Source: Halobacillus yeomjeoni (GTDB lineage: Bacteria > Bacillota > Bacilli > Bacillales > Halobacillaceae). From it: DNA of 64,000 bases. The DNA is taken from NCBI RefSeq assembly GCF_020171525.1, contig NZ_JAIVAI010000002.1:124001-188000 (forward strand), in the 5' to 3' direction. Both the position numbers and the translations under genes were made by a program. The notes below the pieces were generated by a model. It was not told where the DNA came from and ran no database searches. It saw only the letters and a program-made list of their open reading frames with translations. Positions 58,104 to 64,000 of the stretch are shown one piece after another (position 1 is the first letter of the stretch; the number at the start of each line of letters is the position of its first letter).

Positions 58104-58949
58104 TTGAGCACATCTATGACACGTACGAAATCCACAACCAAAGAAGACATCAAACCATGGATCCGCAGGTTCGCCCGCTTCGGTTATATGGCGAAGGGAT
58201 TCGTGTATGTCGTCATCGGTATCCTCGCTTTTATGGCGGCGATCGGCGTAGGCGGAAAAACTACAGATACGAAAGGAATGTTAAGGTCCTTAGCCACCCT
58301 TCCCTTCGGTGCTGTTTTACTATGGCTCACCGCCGCGGGATTGATCTGCTATATCTTATGGGTTTTTCTTAAAGCGGTCAAAGACCCGAAAGATAAAGGC
58401 AGTGATGCGAAAGGGCTTGCCAATCGAGCGATGTATATATTGAGTGGAATCATCTATTCAGGTATTGCGCTTAATGCCGTTCAAATCGCTATGAACGCAG
58501 GCAGCAGCGGAGGCGGGAATACTCAAGAAACACTATCCGCTAAGCTCCTGTCTCAACCCTTCGGACAATGGATTTTAGGGGCTGTTGGACTTGCCATTAT
58601 CGGGTATGGACTGAATGAACTTTATGGAGGGGTTACGACGAACTTCATGGGTAAATTCCATACAGGTATGATGGATGATCATGAGAAGAAATTAGCCAGG
58701 AATTCTGGTCGTCTAGGGCTCGTATCGAGAGGGATCGTCCTCAGTTTGATCGGGTATTTCTTTATTCAAACAGCCATCACCGCAAACCCGGAGAAAGCGA
58801 AAGGCCTGGATGAAGCCTTATCAGAACTTGCTCAAAAGCCGTTCGGACAATGGATCTTAGGCATTGTGTCCTTAGGTTTACTTTTATATGGAACTTATCA
58901 AATCATCCGTGGAAGACACGAAAATATGAGCTTCGGAAAAGTGAAATGA
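58104..58949 (+). CDS. DUF1206 membrane protein
   Basis: The 281-residue protein contains three DUF1206 repeats of two helices each (about 20-90, 105-180, 205-275). Each has an ARFGYMAKGFVYVVIG-like entry or a QPFGQWILGAVGL-like exit; the repeated SQPFGQWILG and QKPFGQWILG make the duplication obvious. The start is uncertain: TTG 58104 is preferred, with ATG 58116 possible. The role is unknown. It is monocistronic with a strong terminator. Confidence 0.87.
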   Translation: MSTSMTRTKSTTKEDIKPWIRRFARFGYMAKGFVYVVIGILAFMAAIGVGGKTTDTKGMLRSLATLPFGAVLLWLTAAGLICYILWVFLKAVKDPKDKGSDAKGLANRAMYILSGIIYSGIALNAVQIAMNAGSSGGGNTQETLSAKLLSQPFGQWILGAVGLAIIGYGLNELYGGVTTNFMGKFHTGMMDDHEKKLARNSGRLGLVSRGIVLSLIGYFFIQTAITANPEKAKGLDEALSELAQKPFGQWILGIVSLGLLLYGTYQIIRGRHENMSFGKVK

Positions 58950-58952
58950 TAT

Positions 58953-58995
58953 AAAAAAAGCCTCCCCATCATGTTGGGGAGGCTTTCGATTTTTG
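58953..58995 (+). terminator. Terminator of the DUF1206 gene
   Basis: AAAGCCTCCCCA pairs with TGGGGAGGCTTT, followed by CGATTTTTG. Confidence 0.85.
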
Positions 58996-59177
58996 CCGCG
59001 AATGTACCGACGACCACATTCGTCGTTTAGATTTTTAAATCATATACTTCGTCTTACGCAAACAGCTCATCGCTCTCCTACTATATCATCCTTTGATACA
59101 GAAGGCAATCAGTATTTCATACACACATCCGATTGTGCTATACTGAATCAATTAGAAAATGTACGGGAGGAACCAAT

Positions 59178-59633
59178 ATGTTATTATTCGAAGAAAAATT
59201 AGCAGTCATCGAAGAATTCGATGAGCTTGAGAAAAAAGAGATTTCACTCGGACGGGTGAATTTTCACTTTGAAGAGAGTTTGTATGACAAAAAAATCGTT
59301 GTGTATCGTCTTCACCCAAACGGAAATGGATTCGTTTACGGAGGAGAAATAGACGGGATAGAAACAGATGCCAAAGGCATGGTCAATATCAAAGATTATG
59401 AAGCTGATGAGCTTCGTGAACTGATTCGCGCATCCATCGATTCTTTATCACTTTCACCCGCTGAGAAAGATCCAGTGATGGAAGAATGGTTGAATGATGC
59501 TGATCAAGCCCTTGTCCTGATCCGCGAAGACGACGGTTTTAACGTTTATGCTGACGAAAGTCTGGAAGGTACATTTAACACGTACCAGGAAGCAGCTGAT
59601 TTTCTCAACCAAGAAGGCTTCAGCCGAGCATAA
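59178..59633 (+). CDS. Hypothetical acidic cytoplasmic protein
   Basis: The 151-residue strongly acidic protein (many Glu and Asp) has a mixed alpha/beta pattern: LLFEEKLAVIEEFDELEKKE, KKIVVYRLHPNGNGFVYGG, then an amphipathic helix and a C-terminal DDGFNVYADESLEGTFNTYQEAADFLNQ. No family recognised. GGGAGG lies 7 bases before ATG 59178. A promoter with TTCATA, 17 bases, TATACT is visible about 40 bases upstream. The composition fits a halophile cytosolic protein. Confidence 0.7.
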   Translation: MLLFEEKLAVIEEFDELEKKEISLGRVNFHFEESLYDKKIVVYRLHPNGNGFVYGGEIDGIETDAKGMVNIKDYEADELRELIRASIDSLSLSPAEKDPVMEEWLNDADQALVLIREDDGFNVYADESLEGTFNTYQEAADFLNQEGFSRA

Positions 59634-59705
59634 GAATTACTCAAGAAATCTCTATCCTTCCTGAGGTAAAACGGACGGACCACAAATAATATTCAGCATG
59701 AAAGA

Positions 59706-59770
59706 GGCGGTGAAAATGGGTTCAGCTTATTAGCGAACCCATTTTCACCGCCTTCATTTATTTAATTTTT
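59706..59770 (+). terminator. Large hairpin after 59178-59633
   Basis: An 18-bp perfect stem GGCGGTGAAAATGGGTTC with its inverse (ending 59752) is followed by a T-rich tract. Confidence 0.78.
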
Positions 59771-59860
59771 ATTAGCTTTGTTAAATTCTGTTGTTATTTT
59801 TAACGATCACTGAATAGTCCCCGTCCGGGATTGTTTCGGTCCATTCTTTACCCAGAGTAT

Positions 59861-59983
59861 GGGATGGCAGGGAAAACAGTCCGCTTTCCGCGGGGGACGC
59901 TTGAGCCTCATCGAACTTCGTTCTCCGGGGTCTCACCTTGTTCCTTTTTCCCCTAGGAGGCTACCTGTTTTCCCTGCCATCCC
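59861..59983. repeat. Palindromic module B
   Basis: A 123-bp module has perfect 19-bp arms GGGATGGCAGGGAAAACAG (59861-59879) and its inverse (59965-59983) around a CGCTTTCCGCGGGGGACG ... CTAGGAGG core. In copy 1 only the left arm remains. Confidence 0.82.
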
Positions 59984-60040
59984 GTTCGTAGTTGGTGTAC
60001 CGGACTTTGGTAATGGCCTTTCCGACCCTCATACTTTGAA

Positions 60041-60164
60041 GAGGCGGCCTTTTAGAATGGCGAGACTCCTGTGGGATAAAGGTACATCGTGAGACCCCGG
60101 AAGGCACAGCCTGAGGAGGCTCACGGTACCCCACGGAAAGGGAGTCATTCTAAAAGGCCGCCTC
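60041..60164. repeat. Palindromic module A, copy 2
   Basis: 124 bp, identical by eye to 6477-6600 except for two adjacent bases in the core (GGCACAGCC versus GGCGTAGCC). Arms are perfect. Confidence 0.85.
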
Positions 60165-60310
60165 AAATTCCACGACGTAAATAGCTGATATAAGCTCCTT
60201 TATTAAATGGCATTATTCAGAGTCAATACTGAATGTTGCTTAAAATGAAACCCATCTTCCAGCATCTTTTCATACAATACCACTATGACACAAAGATGAC
60301 GGAGGTTATC

Positions 60311-61063
60311 ATGTTTTATTATCCATACCCGAACCACCACTTTCGTATGGCAGCCAACTCTTATATCTTATCTTTTAAGAAAGGCGATGTGAACGGAGAC
60401 TATATCGAGGACTCTGTCTACCTTATCGGCCAACGTTCTTCTGACAGCCCCTACAACACGAATATCACCCTGGTCGTCCAGGACGGCCGCACTTCTCAGC
60501 TTTACACGATCCCTCTAAAGACGAACCAAGCTTATCAGCCGCGCTTATTTCTTGGTGATTTCACTGGAAATGGAGTGAATGATATTCTCATCAGCATGGA
60601 CTCGGGTGGCAGTGGTGGATTTGGATACTATTATATCTACTCTTTCTTAAACAATATCCCACAATTGATTTTTGATTACGAGAGGTTCGATGCGCAGTCG
60701 TATATCTACAAAGTAATTTATCGAGACAACTATAAAGTAGAAATTATCAATGATTCCCTTGAACTTTCGTTCATCATCGACTTGAGCAATAGAAGCCCTC
60801 AATACCTTGCTGAAATATATAATGAAGACGGTACATTGAAAGAGCCGTTAGAAGGTTCTGTATCAGGGTTGAATCAATTGTACCCGATTGACTTTGATGG
60901 AGATGGGGTCTATGAAATCGAAGCTGTCCAAAGAATCATCGGAAGGTATAACGCCGATGAACTGGGCATCATTGAAACACCATTAAAGTGGAATACAGTG
61001 AAATTCGACCTGTTCTTTGACAATCAAGCTGTCTCTGTGATGGGCCAACCAAAGAACGCGTGA
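60311..61063 (+). CDS. FG-GAP/VCBS-like repeat protein
   Basis: The 250-residue protein contains three Asp-rich loops of the FG-GAP/calcium-binding type: KKGDVNGDYIEDSV (about 24-37), GDFTGNGVNDILI and DFDGDGVYEIEAV, separated by beta-rich segments with a Gly/Ser loop (SGGSGGFGYYYIYS). No signal peptide is visible, so it may be cytoplasmic or spore-associated; related Bacillus proteins are uncharacterised. ATG 60311 follows GGAGGTTATC; the upstream frame runs into the repeat. Confidence 0.75.
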   Translation: MFYYPYPNHHFRMAANSYILSFKKGDVNGDYIEDSVYLIGQRSSDSPYNTNITLVVQDGRTSQLYTIPLKTNQAYQPRLFLGDFTGNGVNDILISMDSGGSGGFGYYYIYSFLNNIPQLIFDYERFDAQSYIYKVIYRDNYKVEIINDSLELSFIIDLSNRSPQYLAEIYNEDGTLKEPLEGSVSGLNQLYPIDFDGDGVYEIEAVQRIIGRYNADELGIIETPLKWNTVKFDLFFDNQAVSVMGQPKNA

Positions 61064-61070
61064 AAATAAG

Positions 61071-61108
61071 AAAGCCCCTTCGGTCAAACGAAGGGGTTAC
61101 ATTTTTTT
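61071..61108. terminator. Terminator between FG-GAP-like and GNAT genes
   Basis: CCCCTTCG pairs with CGAAGGGG, followed by a T run; it overlaps the stop of the GNAT gene. Confidence 0.78.
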
Positions 61109-61573
61109 CACTAACGTAAGCAGTGTACGCTCTTTTTTTCTGAAGGATTCCTTTTCTTTTTCTCCAGTCTCATAAAAGCCATTTTTTTTAAAAAAAGACA
61201 AGCTCTCGATGTTATCCTCATACACTTCTGCATAAACACGAGGAAGGGGATAAATTCTTTTTACATCGTCTAAGAAAAGGGACATCGCCTTGGACCCGAT
61301 TCCTGAACGCCTCTTTTTTGAAACAACAATGCCAATAAATGCCCGCTCCACGGCCATGAAAAGTTCCACTTTCCCGACGAGTTCCCCATCCAGTTCTATG
61401 GCTTTCATTTTCAAATCTGGTTTGCCACCTCTTCTGAAGGCCTTCATTGAATTCAAAAACTGCCAATAAGTCCGAGGCTCTTCAACACCTGTCTTCTCCT
61501 GCAATTCTTTGTTCAACTCCCAGGTATACATTTCCCTCAAATGATCTTTTCGAACATCTTTTAGCTCGATCAT
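61097..61573 (-). CDS. GNAT acetyltransferase
   Basis: The 158-residue GNAT-fold protein has the acetyl-CoA loop KKRRSGIGSKAMSLFL (motif A, about 88-103), the strand VYAEVYEDNIESLSFFKKNGF (motif B) and a basic C terminus. It acetylates an amine on a small molecule or protein. AGGAGGAAAAG precedes ATG. Upstream, a perfect inverted repeat (61591-61622) overlaps its likely promoter or leader. Confidence 0.85.
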   Translation of the reverse strand: MIELKDVRKDHLREMYTWELNKELQEKTGVEEPRTYWQFLNSMKAFRRGGKPDLKMKAIELDGELVGKVELFMAVERAFIGIVVSKKRRSGIGSKAMSLFLDDVKRIYPLPRVYAEVYEDNIESLSFFKKNGFYETGEKEKESFRKKERTLLTLVKKM

Positions 61574-61590
61574 CTTTTCCTCCTATGTAA

Positions 61591-61622
61591 ATGAAGTACT
61601 GTCTTTACTGACAGTACTTCAT
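61591..61622. promoter_or_regulatory. Perfect 13-bp inverted repeat upstream of the GNAT gene
   Basis: ATGAAGTACTGTC, six bases, GACAGTACTTCAT, about 18 bases before the GNAT start. There is no T run on either strand, so an operator or leader hairpin is more likely than a terminator. Confidence 0.55.
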
Positions 61623-61726
61623 CAATTGTTGACCTCTATATCGATTGCGATTCCCTTTCAAAATTAAAAGAAAACCATCCGTATCCAAAATCAGTCTTTA
61701 GAACCTGAGGGGAGTAAATGCCCCTA

Positions 61727-63025
61727 TCACTTTTTGGCTGTTGTGAATTTCGGGAATCGGAATGCGATAGCCAATAGTCCGGAAACAGCCAGCAGGATCG
61801 GATAAAAGCTGAATGGTACGATAGCCACAGGAGATACTTCAGCTACTGCAGCAACTGACAGGATTTGTGCGCCGTAAGGGAGCAAACCTTGTACGGAGCT
61901 TGAGAAAATATCCAACAAGCTCGCTGAGCGGCGCTCTTCTATATCATATTGCTCAGAAATCTGCTTAGCCAGTGGACCTGCCGTAATGATTGAAATCGTG
62001 TTGTTTGCCGTTGAAAAGTTGACGGCACTCACTAATCCAGCAATGCTCCATTCGCCTCCACGACTGTCGTTTGTTCGTTTGTGGATGGCCTGCAATAGAA
62101 AATCGATGCCTCCATTTTGGCGGATCAGCTCTACAAGTCCTCCTAGAAGTATGACGAGCAGGGATAAGTTCTGCATACTTTCGAACCCGCTCCCGAGTTG
62201 ATTGATGAAATCCATGAATGTGATTTCATTGATGGAAAGTCCGATAACCCCGGCAAACACGATTCCTCCCATCAACACAAAAATGACATTGAATCCAAGA
62301 ATCGCAAAGATGAGTACACCAAGATAAGGCAGCACTTTCACCAATTCAAAAGGATGTTCTTCCTGCATCGTTTGAGAAGCATCGGCTGTGATGAAACCGA
62401 AGATGATCGCAGTTAAAATGGCAGCCGGCAGTACAATGAAGAAGTTCGCTTTGAACTTATCTTTCATTTCAGCGCCTTGCGTGCGGACAGCCGCAATCGT
62501 CGTATCAGAAATGATGGACAAGTTGTCTCCAAACATCGCTCCACTGACAATCGCCCCCATCGCCAAAGCCACGGCAATTCCTGTTTCGTCTGCAATACCA
62601 GCTCCGATCGGCGCAAGCGCCACAATGGTTCCAACTGAGGTGCCCATTGAAATGGAAATGAAACAGGCGATGACAAACAGTCCGACAATCAATAAATTTC
62701 CTGGGAGTACACTCAAGCCTAGATTGACCGTCGACTCAACTGCTCCCACCCCTTCAGCTACAGAAGTAAAAGCTCCTGCCAATAAGAAAATGATGACCAT
62801 CAACATGATGTTCGGGTCTCCACTTCCTTTGGTAAGCTGCTGGAGCTTCGTTTGAAAATCCGTTTTCCGGTTCATGAGCAATGCCACCAAGATCGCTGCA
62901 AAGATGGCTACAAGAACAGGCAGTTTATAAAAGTCTCCGGTCACTATGCCGGATCCAATAAATAATATGATAAATACCCCAAATGGAATCAGGGCCAATG
63001 GGTTCCCTTTCGTTTGTTCACTCAT
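61727..63025 (-). CDS. NhaC-superfamily antiporter/transporter (YuiF-like)
   Basis: The 432-residue membrane protein has about eleven helices and Na+/H+ antiporter-family motifs: GTSVGTIVALAPIGAGIADETG, GAIVSGAMFGDNLSIISDTTIAA and NFSTANNTISIITAGP. It is only distantly like the NhaC at 39154 (shared GAxFGDN-x-SDTT segment). YuiF-type members have been suggested to carry amino acids, so the substrate is open. ATG 63025 has AAAGGAGG upstream. A short leader with its own terminator lies directly before the gene. Confidence 0.85.
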   Translation of the reverse strand: MSEQTKGNPLALIPFGVFIILFIGSGIVTGDFYKLPVLVAIFAAILVALLMNRKTDFQTKLQQLTKGSGDPNIMLMVIIFLLAGAFTSVAEGVGAVESTVNLGLSVLPGNLLIVGLFVIACFISISMGTSVGTIVALAPIGAGIADETGIAVALAMGAIVSGAMFGDNLSIISDTTIAAVRTQGAEMKDKFKANFFIVLPAAILTAIIFGFITADASQTMQEEHPFELVKVLPYLGVLIFAILGFNVIFVLMGGIVFAGVIGLSINEITFMDFINQLGSGFESMQNLSLLVILLGGLVELIRQNGGIDFLLQAIHKRTNDSRGGEWSIAGLVSAVNFSTANNTISIITAGPLAKQISEQYDIEERRSASLLDIFSSSVQGLLPYGAQILSVAAVAEVSPVAIVPFSFYPILLAVSGLLAIAFRFPKFTTAKK

Positions 63026-63047
63026 CCCAGTACCTCCTTTATACAAA

Positions 63048-63073
63048 ATAAAAAAGCCTTGAATCACAGGCTT
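63048..63073 (-). terminator. Terminator in the leader of the YuiF-like gene
   Basis: On the minus strand AAGCCT, a loop, AGGCTT and TTTTTATTTT, ending about 25 bases before the start codon. TATAAT occurs about 30 bases further upstream. Confidence 0.6.
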
Positions 63074-63253
63074 AGTTTCTCTCCACATCCATATAAATAA
63101 ATCCCTATTATACTCTACAACACATTACTCCGCTAAAGCAAATAGCAATGTTCCCCTTCACCCTATCAGGTTTTTGAAAAAAATAATTAGAAACCCCCAT
63201 ATTTTTCTTCTTCTTAGAGAAAGATGTGAACGTAATGATCTCCCCTTATTACA

Positions 63254-63288
63254 AAAGGCGCAGCCATAGTGGCTGCGCCTTTTTTTAG
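63254..63288. terminator. Orphan terminator between divergent genes
   Basis: GGCGCAGCC pairs with GGCTGCGCC and is followed by T7 on the plus strand (TTTTG on the minus). No gene is recognised in the surrounding 63075-63440. Confidence 0.75.
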
Positions 63289-63385
63289 GTATGTGTAAAG
63301 GATCAAGGATATTTCCTTCCTGATTGTTTAAGCTATCTAGGTAAACAGTTGTCTTCTAGAGAGCACACCCAGTTAAGCATATATC

Positions 63386-63414
63386 TTGAATTAAAGATAA
63401 ATGGCATCTATGAT
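63386..63414 (+). promoter_or_regulatory. Promoter of the Old Yellow Enzyme gene
   Basis: TTGAAT, 17 bases, TATGAT, about 35 bases before the start codon. Confidence 0.65.
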
Positions 63415-63448
63415 GAAATTAGACTTTCTAAAGAAAGGAAGATGAATA

Positions 63449-64000
63449 ATGCAATTCGATAAACTTTTCTCAAATACAGAAATCAAAGGAAAAACATTGA
63501 AAAACCGTTACGTCGTCGCTCCGATGACACGGATCAGTGCAGAAGCAGACGGACGCGCGAACAAAACGATGGAAAAATATTATGAGCGTTATGCTAAAGG
63601 TGGATTCAGCACCATCATCTCCGAGGGTATCTACATCGATCAGAGCTACAGTCCAGGGTACAAAAACCAACCGGGACTTGCTACTGACGCACAAAAAGAA
63701 GCCTGGAAATCCGTAGTCGAATCCTCACAAAAGCAGGGCGCACACTTTATTGCTCAGTTGATGCATGCAGGAGGGCAGAGCCAATACAACGCTTTTACGG
63801 ATGAAACGATCGCTCCTTCAGACATCCCTCCGAAGGGTGAACAGCTCGGGTTTTACGGAGGTTCTGGTCCGTTCCAAAAACCTAAAGCTATGACGGATGA
63901 AGATATCCACCAAGTGAAAGAAGCTTTCGTCCAAAGTGCCGAGCGTGCAAAAGATGCTGGCTTTGATGGTGTCGAGATTCATGGAGCGAACGGATACCTC
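63449..64000 (+). CDS. NADH:flavin oxidoreductase, Old Yellow Enzyme family (5' part)
   Basis: The frame from ATG 63449 is open to the end of the window (184 codons). The FMN-binding TIM-barrel signature is clear: LFSNTEIKGKTLKNRYVVAPMTRISA, a conserved FIAQLMHAGGQSQ strand, and AKDAGFDGVEIHGANGYL (the HGAxGYL active-site strand). OYE enzymes reduce activated C=C bonds with NAD(P)H. AAAGGAAG precedes ATG. The C-terminal half and any neighbouring genes are outside the window. Confidence 0.92.
   Translation, partial: MQFDKLFSNTEIKGKTLKNRYVVAPMTRISAEADGRANKTMEKYYERYAKGGFSTIISEGIYIDQSYSPGYKNQPGLATDAQKEAWKSVVESSQKQGAHFIAQLMHAGGQSQYNAFTDETIAPSDIPPKGEQLGFYGGSGPFQKPKAMTDEDIHQVKEAFVQSAERAKDAGFDGVEIHGANGYL

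Larger units (their letters stand above)
59774..60224. mobile_element. Degenerate MITE-like element (copy 5) with two palindromic modules
   Basis: The left end AGCTTTGTTAAATTCTGTTGTT resembles the family end, and the right end (CATTATTCAGAGTC) is a decayed inverse; no target duplication is seen. Inside are a full module B (59861-59983) and a full module A (60041-60164). The spacer between them (GTTCGTAGTTGG onward) also occurs in copy 1. Reading frames here are not accepted as genes. Confidence 0.62.

Noticed and set aside
1-64000. tRNA, rRNA, CRISPR arrays, toxin-antitoxin or restriction systems
   Set aside because: I looked for cloverleaf ends, regularly spaced repeats and the usual gene pairs and saw none that I could support.

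Overview
The window looks like a chromosomal segment of a moderately halophilic, spore-forming Bacillaceae, most likely Halobacillus or a close relative. The evidence is: a proH-proJ-proA cluster in the order known for osmoregulated proline synthesis in Halobacillus halophilus; a CotY/CotZ-type coat protein and a 57-codon Spo0E-like phosphatase gene, both sporulation functions; mreBH, ywbE, yfkJ and other Bacillus-type genes; AGGAGG-type ribosome binding sites; T-box and S-box leaders; and two NhaC-family Na+/H+ antiporters. The species is an inference. I found no rRNA, tRNA, CRISPR array, prophage or intact transposase gene.

Layout. 1-9.7 kb: yfkJ/YtxH pair, AgcS symporter, SRAP protein, MOSC and cysteine-cluster genes, mreBH, a MITE-like element, small VOC/membrane/DUF1428-like genes, a ketopantoate reductase and an M15 peptidase. 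9.8-13.4 kb: a YhfP-type oxidoreductase gene broken by one extra base, a strong promoter followed by a structured terminator-ended RNA with no ORF, ywbE and two related DUF2188 genes. 13.6-17.6 kb: 5-oxoprolinase operon pxpB-pxpC-pxpA with an NRAMP-like transporter. 17.7-23 kb: methyltransferase, phosphotransferase, acetyltransferase, enoyl-CoA hydratase, thioesterase, coat protein and DinB-fold protein. 23-26.6 kb: proA-proJ-proH. 27-31 kb: thioredoxin-like and DUF421 genes, T-box-controlled argS and a secreted nuclease. 31-41 kb: membrane proteins, a peroxiredoxin, an orphan EutH, msrA under a SAM riboswitch, VOC and DinB proteins and NhaC. 41-48 kb: SMP-30 lactonase, ppc, a 273-bp mobile-like element carrying a 30-codon ORF, glutamate dehydrogenase and fabI with a FapR box. 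48-57 kb: C45 hydrolase, NDH-2-like enzyme, ATP-grasp ligase, lipoprotein hydrolase, CstA, and an unknown two-gene membrane operon behind a compact leader with its own terminator, next to the Spo0E-like gene. 57-64 kb: RidA, an excisionase-like protein, DUF1206, a second composite palindromic repeat, an FG-GAP-like protein, GNAT, a second NhaC-family gene and the start of an Old Yellow Enzyme gene.

The clearest themes are osmotic and ionic homeostasis (proline synthesis, Na+/H+ exchange), nitrogen and carbon overflow metabolism (oxoproline, glutamate, alanine symport, PEP carboxylase, CstA, three cre-like sites), oxidative repair (msrA, peroxiredoxin, SRAP) and sporulation.

Most notable are: (1) a family of short elements with GGCTCTGTTA-type terminal inverted repeats, two with exact 8-bp target duplications, that look like IS6-type non-autonomous elements and carry exchangeable 123-124-bp palindromic modules; (2) an unassigned ~300-nt RNA at 11.1-11.4 kb; (3) an unassigned riboswitch-like leader at 56.7-56.9 kb; (4) a 30-codon single-helix ORF inside one mobile-like element.
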